NCBI GenBank assembly: GCA_028819945.1
Contig: JAPPKQ010000445.1
Location: forward strand, 1-10,919
Direction: 5' to 3'
Source: a bacterium
GTDB lineage: Bacteria > Actinomycetota > Acidimicrobiia > Acidimicrobiales > CATQHL01
DNA length: 10,919 bases
Part shown: one piece after another, positions 6,865-10,919 of the stretch
Position numbering within the stretch: position 1 is the first letter of the stretch
Layout of the letters: the number at the start of each line of letters is the position of its first letter
Program-made: the position numbers and the translations under genes
The notes under the pieces: model-generated
Database searches by the model: none
Seen by the model: the letters and a program-made list of their open reading frames with translations, nothing else
What the model was told of the DNA's origin: nothing

Positions 6865-7552
6865 CGGTCACCTCCGCCAGTCCGGTCAGGGAGTCGCCGC
6901 TCCGGCAGCAGCGCACCCGACGCCATTTCCCGCCCGCGTCACCGCGACAGTAACCCCCGCCGCGATGGGGCGTCGAAACACCCTTCCCCGTCGTGGTGGG
7001 CGCATTCTCGTAAAGGGGGCGGCATCCGCCTCCGCCGCGATCAGCCGTCGAAACACCTCTCCCCGGGCTGGAAGGCGGGACCTGAGCGCCGGGCTCAGCG
7101 GCCGTCCGAGCGTCCCCGAGAGCTGTGTGCTCCTCGTGGTCGACGCCGACGGCCGCCGCGGCGAGCGACAGCTTCTTGCCGGTGAGTCGATAGGTGCAGA
7201 CGGTGTCGCCGGGATCGAAGGCCGCTCCGATCCGCTCGAACTCGCCTCGCAGCATCCTGAGGTCGAAGTGAACGTTGTGGGCCACAATGACCGAGCCGTT
7301 CAGCCGCGCTGCGATGTCCCGTGCCAGATCCGCGAACCGAGGCGCCGCCTGCAGCATGGCTGATGTGATCCCGTGGACGTGCACTGGTCCGGGATCCCGG
7401 CCGGGCTGGATGAGCGTGTCGAACTCGTCCACCACCTCACCTGCGACGACGGTCAGAAGAGCGATCTCGACGATCCTGTCGGACCGGGCGAATCCGGTGG
7501 TCTCGGTGTCGAGAACGGCGAAACGCTCCATCCGGGCGCTCGGTTCGATCAT
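6857..7552 (-). CDS. DEDDh (DnaQ/RNase T-like) 3'-5' exonuclease with repeat-derived C-terminus
   Basis: This 231-residue protein has an intact DEDDh exonuclease domain. ExoI is VLDTETTG (Asp15, Glu17), ExoII is HNVHFDLRML (Asp97), and ExoIII is HTALGDA (His142, Asp147). The GITSAML block at 61-67 is typical of the DNA polymerase III epsilon-like group. It should degrade single-stranded DNA or RNA ends with two metal ions. The domain stops right after ExoIII (ARTAAEP), where relatives continue with a helix such as AELL. The following ~78 residues are low complexity, with GRGVSTADRGGGGC and GKGVSTPHRGGGYC encoded by a 75-base direct repeat. The native end seems to have been replaced by an inserted repeat. 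The ATG at 7552 overlaps the channel gene's stop as ATGA; an alternative Met is residue 8. The stop lies inside the start of the DapB-like gene. Confidence 0.85.
   Translation of the reverse strand: MIEPSARMERFAVLDTETTGFARSDRIVEIALLTVVAGEVVDEFDTLIQPGRDPGPVHVHGITSAMLQAAPRFADLARDIAARLNGSVIVAHNVHFDLRMLRGEFERIGAAFDPGDTVCTYRLTGKKLSLAAAAVGVDHEEHTALGDARTAAEPGAQVPPSSPGRGVSTADRGGGGCRPLYENAPTTTGKGVSTPHRGGGYCRGDAGGKWRRVRCCRSGDSLTGLAEVTDE
6957..7066. repeat. Two-copy 75-base-period direct repeat
   Basis: CCGCCGCGAT, four variable bases, then CGTCGAAACACC and a TCCCCG tail occur at 6957-6990 and again at 7032-7065, exactly 75 bases apart. The spacer holds an imperfect hairpin (GGGGGCGG CAT CCGCCTCC, 7015-7033). 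Because the period is 25 codons, the exonuclease frame stays open through both copies. It looks like a fragment of an unclassified dispersed or tandem repeat; two copies at this spacing do not make a CRISPR array. Confidence 0.65.
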
Positions 7553-8256
7553 TCTCCGTCCTCGCTTCCGGGATTGGGTTGCTTGGCCAACGCGGAGGCC
7601 ATCAGGCCCGACGGCACTGCCACGATGCCGAGACCGAACAGCACCACCACCATGGCGAGGAGTTTGCCGCCGACGGTGATCGGGGCGTAGCCCTCGGCGC
7701 CGGAGGTCATGGAGGCCACCGCCCAGTAGGTGCATTCGAAGATGTTGCCGTAGTTGGGATTCACCTCGTGCTCGAACTCGTAGATGCCATAGGAGGCGAC
7801 GAACGTGAGCACCGCGGTGGCGCCCAGATAGATGGCCAGTTCGTCGCGGATGTCGGTGAACGCTGCCTTGAAGCGGTCGACGGCGCTGCTGAGCCGCACC
7901 AGCTTGAGGACACGTACAGCCCGCAGGATCCGCAGGATCTTGACCGATCGAAGCCCCGCGATGGCCGGAATCCCTGCCAGCACGGCCAGCAGATCCACCA
8001 GTCCGAAGAACGAGAACACGTACTTGCGCCGCGGCCGAGCAACGACCAGACGAGCCGCGTACTCGAAGCAGAACACCGCCCAGATCACGAGATCCACCGT
8101 CCGGAGCCGCTGGAAGGCAGTCGAGGAGCGATCGACAGTGGTCTCGGCCACCAGAACTCCGATGGAGGCCAGGACCACCAGAGCCAGCGCGCTCTCGACG
8201 AGGCGCCCGCGGCGCGTGGCGATGTCGAACGGATCCCGGAGAAACCGCCCGGACAT
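7549..8256 (-). CDS. Six-helix voltage-gated-type ion channel, non-canonical selectivity filter
   Basis: This 235-residue membrane protein has the voltage-gated cation channel architecture. Helices are S1 19-37, S2 54-72 (Glu65), S3 81-98 (Asp88), and S4 103-122 with basic residues at every third position (R103, K106, R109, R112, R115, K118, R121). S5 is about 140-158, the pore helix about 172-184 (FECTYWAVASMT) and S6 198-220. The filter reads TSGAEGYAP (184-192), where potassium channels have TTVGYGD..P. The GYG triplet is absent and one residue is missing, so ion selectivity cannot be assumed. I chose ATG 8256 because coding-like G/C third positions begin there. ATG 8313 (GGAGG only one base away) and ATG 8445 are alternatives giving 254 or 298 residues. 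The stop overlaps the exonuclease start (ATGA), implying translational coupling. It is divergent from the methyltransferase gene. Confidence 0.85.
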   Translation of the reverse strand: MSGRFLRDPFDIATRRGRLVESALALVVLASIGVLVAETTVDRSSTAFQRLRTVDLVIWAVFCFEYAARLVVARPRRKYVFSFFGLVDLLAVLAGIPAIAGLRSVKILRILRAVRVLKLVRLSSAVDRFKAAFTDIRDELAIYLGATAVLTFVASYGIYEFEHEVNPNYGNIFECTYWAVASMTSGAEGYAPITVGGKLLAMVVVLFGLGIVAVPSGLMASALAKQPNPGSEDGE

Positions 8257-8372
8257 CAAGCCGGTTCCCCAGGTGCCTGCACGGCGCGCCAAAGTAGCAG
8301 CGGGTTGCGACATTCCTCCGAGCGAAAGCGCCCCAGGGCGACGGGCACACAGATCCCTCCGACGACAGAACC

Positions 8373-8399
8373 TTGCGCGAATTGCGCGCGTTGCGCGCG
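8373..8399. repeat. Three tandem 9-base repeats of TTGCGCG
   Basis: TTGCGCG starts at 8373, 8382 and 8391, an exact 9-base period, with AA, CG and CG filling the units. It lies 117 bases upstream of the chosen channel start and about 390 bases upstream of the methyltransferase start. It might be a small iteron-like or regulator-binding site, but there is no direct evidence for either. Confidence 0.5.
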
Positions 8400-8488
8400 A
8401 GCAGACTGCTGAGAAATGCTGCGGGCGCCCCGAACCGAATGTCATTCAGGTGAAGGCATTTCCCGGACCCCCCGTCCCGGCGCCTGCC

Positions 8489-8525
8489 CCGGACTCGATC
8501 CGGCGCCGGAGTCCGGGACTCGATC
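8489..8525. repeat. Nested inverted repeat with duplicated GGACTCGATC
   Basis: CCGGACT (8489-8495) pairs with AGTCCGG (8510-8516), enclosing the perfect palindrome CCGGCGCCGG (8500-8509). GGACTCGATC occurs at 8491-8500 and again at 8516-8525. It resembles the repeat at the 3' end of the Cys-rich gene and may belong to the same dispersed family. There is no T-tract, so it is not an obvious terminator. Confidence 0.5.
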
Positions 8526-8783
8526 ACGCGAACGGCGTCGACCGTCGACCATTCAGCAGTCTCGGTGGGCGCGTCCTGGCTTCGGCGGCCGACAGCAACA
8601 GGTGCACTGACGAGCCGCGGCACCTGCGATCGGTCCGTCGGCCGGCAATGTCCACCGCCGACCTCACCGTTGTCCCCTCGGGTTCCCCAAGACTGTCACA
8701 TCGCTCGTGTAGGTTGCGCACAGGGGTTGACCGGGAAGGATCCCGTAGCGCGCCTCGGCTGGGCAGCACTTCGGGACGGGTTC

Positions 8784-8788
8784 GGAGG
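8784..8788 (+). promoter_or_regulatory. Ribosome binding site that fixes the methyltransferase start
   Basis: GGAGG stands 4 bases before the GTG at 8793. This favours GTG 8793 over the first ATG of the open frame at 8565, whose first 76 codons show no protein-like pattern. Confidence 0.6.
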
Positions 8789-8792
8789 CGGC

Positions 8793-10646
8793 GTGAGCAG
8801 ACCAGAGCGGCGACGGGAGAACACCTCAACGTCCAACTTCGGGGTGGGGCGGCGCGAGGCCCACGACTCCTCCGCCTTCTACAGCCGCTTCCCGGCGCCG
8901 GAGATCAGCAAGGAGGCAGACGTCGCCCGTCCCAGCTGCGTGGACCGGCTCTGGGCGGGCGACTCCCGACACATGGACCGCCATGGCGATATCGCGGATT
9001 CCTCGGTAGCGCTCATCGTCACGTCACCGCCGTACTACGCAGGCAAGGAATACGAGGAAGCCGTCGGCGAAGGTCACATACCCGCCGGCTACATCGAGTA
9101 CCTCGACATGCTGCACGACGTGTTCGCCGAATGCGTCCGCAAGCTCGAGCCGGGCGGCCGGATTGCAGTGAACGTCGCCAACCTGGGGCGCAAGCCGTAT
9201 CGCTCGCTGTCCGCAGACGTCATCGGCATCCTGCAGGACCGCTTGAATTTGTTGCTGCGCGGCGAGGTCATCTGGCACAAAGCTCGCGGTGCCGCTGGCA
9301 ACTGCGCCTGGGGCTCGTTCCAACAGCCGGGCAATCCCACGCTCCGCGACCTCACCGAGCGCGTCGTCATCGCCTCCAAGGGCCGCTTCGACCGGGCATG
9401 CCGAGCCGAGGAAAGGGCCGAGACCGGCCTGCCCTGGGTCGGGTCGGCGTTCGCCGACGAATTCATGGAGGCCACCACCGACGTCTGGGAAATCCCACCG
9501 GCCTCGGCCAACCGCGTCGGCCATCCAGCGCCTTTCCCCGTTGAACTCCCCCAGCGTCTCATCGACCTCTACACCTATCGGAAGGATCTGGTGCTGGATC
9601 CGTTCATCGGTGCCGGCACGACGGCGGTTGCCGCGGTGCGCACCGGCCGGCACTACGTGGGCTTCGACACCGACCCCGCGTATGTGCAACTAGCGGAGGA
9701 GCGCATCAAGGCGGAACGTGCCCGCTTGGCCGAAGCAGGCGGCTCAGACCTCTACCAGGTGGAAATCCAACCGAAGTCGAAACGGCGGGGCGGCGGCAAC
9801 GGGCGAAGTCCAGAAATGCAGCCAGGAACGGACATCGGTGACCCTGAAGCCGCGGCTCCCGGCGGCACCGGTGACACATCGGAACCGATCGTAGACACAG
9901 CCGGCGGTGACGGGCGCAACTCTCGGTCGCAGTGCGACGACCTCTCGGGCTGCTCCACCGGCGACGCCGAGGTAGCACCTTTCGCCGTCAACGGCCACGA
10001 TCACCACGACCTTGAGGCGCAGGCGCGCGTATCTGGCCAGGACGGCGGGGCCTCCCGACGCGAGCCGTCCGCCTTCGGCGATTTTCAAGCGCGCGCAGTG
10101 CGTGAAGGGATCAAAGCCCGGGAGTTGGCCAGACGAGTCCTCGAGGAGTGCGGCTTCGTTGACATTCACGAGCGTGTCCGCTGCTCGTGCGGCGTGGAAA
10201 TGAATTTCGCGGCCCATGACCAGTCAGGAGGGCTCTGGCGGTTCGACGTGTCGGGCGCCTTCACCGTGACGCAACGTCCCGGGCTGCGGCGATCAGACAC
10301 GCTCTGGAAGGCACTCGGCAAGGCTGCGACGCTGCACTTCGCCGACAGGGCGTCCGGTGACCCCTCACCTCCGCCCCTCGTGCTGCTGACCACGGATCGC
10401 CCCGCTCGCAACAGCCACGGACACAGGGCGCTCGCGTCGAACACAGGTGACGACAAGCCGATCTTCGACGTCATTGAGATGACGGACACCGAGGATCTGA
10501 AACGGCTGGGAGAACTCGCCAGGGACGGGGCACGGCCGGGCGGGACCGTACGAAAGGGCCCACGGCACGCGACGACCGGTGCCGGGCGGCGGACCGCAAG
10601 CCCTCAGAGACACGAACACGCGCTCGCCAGAAGCCCGACCGGCTGA
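8793..10646 (+). CDS. Beta-class DNA methyltransferase with linker and unassigned C-terminal domain
   Basis: This is a 617-residue fusion protein. Residues ~45-325 form a complete site-specific DNA amino-methyltransferase. The catalytic motif IV is TSPPYY (77-82), the AdoMet-binding motif I is DPFIGAGTT (269-277), and the C-terminal VGFDTDPAYVQLAEERI helix follows. The IV-before-I order defines the beta class; SPPY is common in N4-cytosine enzymes, so m4C is likely but m6A is not excluded. Residues ~330-425 are a Gly/Ser/Asp-rich linker. Residues ~428-560 are a second folded domain beginning with a helix (AVREGIKARELARRVLEECGF), then RCSCGVEM (Cys464, Cys466, Glu469), WRFDVSGAF (Asp485) and DTLWKALGKAA (K506, K510). 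This could be a nuclease-like or target-recognition domain; I cannot assign it. The tail of ~50 residues looks disordered. A and T third positions are somewhat more frequent than in the metabolic genes, consistent with horizontal acquisition. An unknown gene follows 18 bases later. Confidence 0.88.
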   Translation: MSRPERRRENTSTSNFGVGRREAHDSSAFYSRFPAPEISKEADVARPSCVDRLWAGDSRHMDRHGDIADSSVALIVTSPPYYAGKEYEEAVGEGHIPAGYIEYLDMLHDVFAECVRKLEPGGRIAVNVANLGRKPYRSLSADVIGILQDRLNLLLRGEVIWHKARGAAGNCAWGSFQQPGNPTLRDLTERVVIASKGRFDRACRAEERAETGLPWVGSAFADEFMEATTDVWEIPPASANRVGHPAPFPVELPQRLIDLYTYRKDLVLDPFIGAGTTAVAAVRTGRHYVGFDTDPAYVQLAEERIKAERARLAEAGGSDLYQVEIQPKSKRRGGGNGRSPEMQPGTDIGDPEAAAPGGTGDTSEPIVDTAGGDGRNSRSQCDDLSGCSTGDAEVAPFAVNGHDHHDLEAQARVSGQDGGASRREPSAFGDFQARAVREGIKARELARRVLEECGFVDIHERVRCSCGVEMNFAAHDQSGGLWRFDVSGAFTVTQRPGLRRSDTLWKALGKAATLHFADRASGDPSPPPLVLLTTDRPARNSHGHRALASNTGDDKPIFDVIEMTDTEDLKRLGELARDGARPGGTVRKGPRHATTGAGRRTASPQRHEHALARSPTG

Positions 10647-10664
10647 ACTCCGCCCAACAGCCTG

Positions 10665-10919
10665 GTGCCCGACGACCGGACGACCATCACGGAGTTGGCC
10701 ACCGCGTTGGGGGTCACCGGGATCGGCTCGCTGCAGGCGGCGCTGGCCGAACGTCCCGGCAACCTGGACATAGAGGCTGAGTCCTGGGAGCGGCTCGAGC
10801 GGATCCTGGCCGCCGGCAAGCACGCAGGCATCGCCCTCGCCGCGTTCGCCAACGGGGCGTTCTTCGCCGGCCATCCGGCGGGGTTGGACGGGCGGGCGCC
10901 GCGGCTGATCGAGTGGAGC
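10665..10919 (+). CDS. Unknown protein next to the methyltransferase, 3' truncated
   Basis: An open frame with strong G/C third positions runs from just after the methyltransferase stop to the window end, giving 85 residues. It reads as a normal protein: a helical start (TTITELATALGVTG), then SLQAALAERPG, then FANGAFFAGHP and LIEWS at the cut edge. GTG 10665 is the most upstream standard start, but no Shine-Dalgarno sequence precedes it. It lies in the same frame as the methyltransferase, separated only by TGA 10644-10646 and six sense codons. It could therefore start by termination-reinitiation, or be the former C-terminal part of one polypeptide. Genes placed this way after a modification methyltransferase often encode the cognate restriction or accessory protein; here that is inference from position only. 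I do not recognise the family firmly. Confidence 0.6.
   Translation, partial: MPDDRTTITELATALGVTGIGSLQAALAERPGNLDIEAESWERLERILAAGKHAGIALAAFANGAFFAGHPAGLDGRAPRLIEWS

Larger units (their letters stand above)
8257..8792. other. Gene-poor spacer between divergent channel and methyltransferase genes
   Basis: About 536 bases lie between the chosen start of the channel and that of the methyltransferase. Open frames cross it on both strands, but they have mixed third positions and no recognisable protein, so I see no gene. It holds a 9-base tandem repeat (8373-8399), a GC-rich inverted and direct repeat (8489-8525) and a tandem GTCGACC pair near 8536-8549. Promoters for both divergent genes must lie here, but I could not place -35/-10 boxes convincingly. 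Confidence 0.6.

Noticed and set aside
6957..7066. CRISPR array
   Set aside because: There are only two repeat copies, imperfect, with a 75-base period and no cas genes.
8257..8445. 63-residue N-terminal extension of the channel
   Set aside because: It is Arg/Cys-rich with weak coding bias and covers the 9-base tandem repeat; S1 already starts shortly after the ATG at 8256. The intermediate ATG at 8313 remains possible.
8687..8735. Possible promoter (TAGGTT, TTGACC) upstream of the methyltransferase
   Set aside because: No -35/-10 pair with acceptable spacing could be found.
8565..8792. N-terminal extension of the methyltransferase to the ATG at 8565
   Set aside because: The translation is low-pattern with mixed third positions, and GGAGG precedes the GTG at 8793.

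Overview
The window is GC-rich DNA with strong G/C bias at third codon positions, mostly TGA stops, some GTG starts and clear GGAGG-type ribosome binding sites. Together with the enzyme families present, this suggests a high-GC bacterium, most likely an actinobacterium (an Acidimicrobiia-type lineage would fit; SAR202-like Chloroflexi are a possible alternative). That placement is inference; there is no rRNA or marker gene here. I saw no tRNA, rRNA, CRISPR array or transposase.

Layout. (1) Bases 1-2849, plus strand: a three-gene catabolic operon with a 5'-truncated SMP-30/gluconolactonase-type lactonase, a histidinol-dehydrogenase paralogue of the sulfopropanediol-dehydrogenase (HpsN-like) type, and an overlapping short-chain dehydrogenase (SDR). 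(2) Bases 2894-6864, minus strand, convergent to the first block: a DapB-fold / 2,4-diaminopentanoate-dehydrogenase-like oxidoreductase, an uncharacterised Cys-rich protein, and two more SDRs. Short palindromic repeats lie between the two SDRs. (3) Bases 6857-8256, minus strand: a six-helix voltage-gated-type ion channel with a non-canonical selectivity filter. It is coupled by an ATGA overlap to a DEDDh exonuclease, whose 3' end runs into a 75-base direct repeat and overlaps the start of the DapB-like gene. (4) Bases 8257-8792: a gene-poor stretch with tandem and inverted repeats. (5) Bases 8793-10919, plus strand: a beta-class DNA methyltransferase with a long linker and an unassigned C-terminal domain, followed in the same frame by the start of another gene that runs off the window.

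How it may work together. Blocks 1 and 2 look like accessory catabolism of polyols, sugar acids or sulfonates: a lactonase, NAD(P)-dependent dehydrogenases and one uncharacterised protein. The exact substrate cannot be read from the sequence. Blocks 3 and 5 are divergently arranged around a repeat-rich spacer and could form a DNA-modification/defence-like island: methyltransferase fusion plus unknown partner on one side, channel plus exonuclease on the other. The defence reading is a hypothesis. The parts best worth following are the methyltransferase's C-terminal domain and its downstream partner, the Cys-rich protein, and the channel-exonuclease pair.
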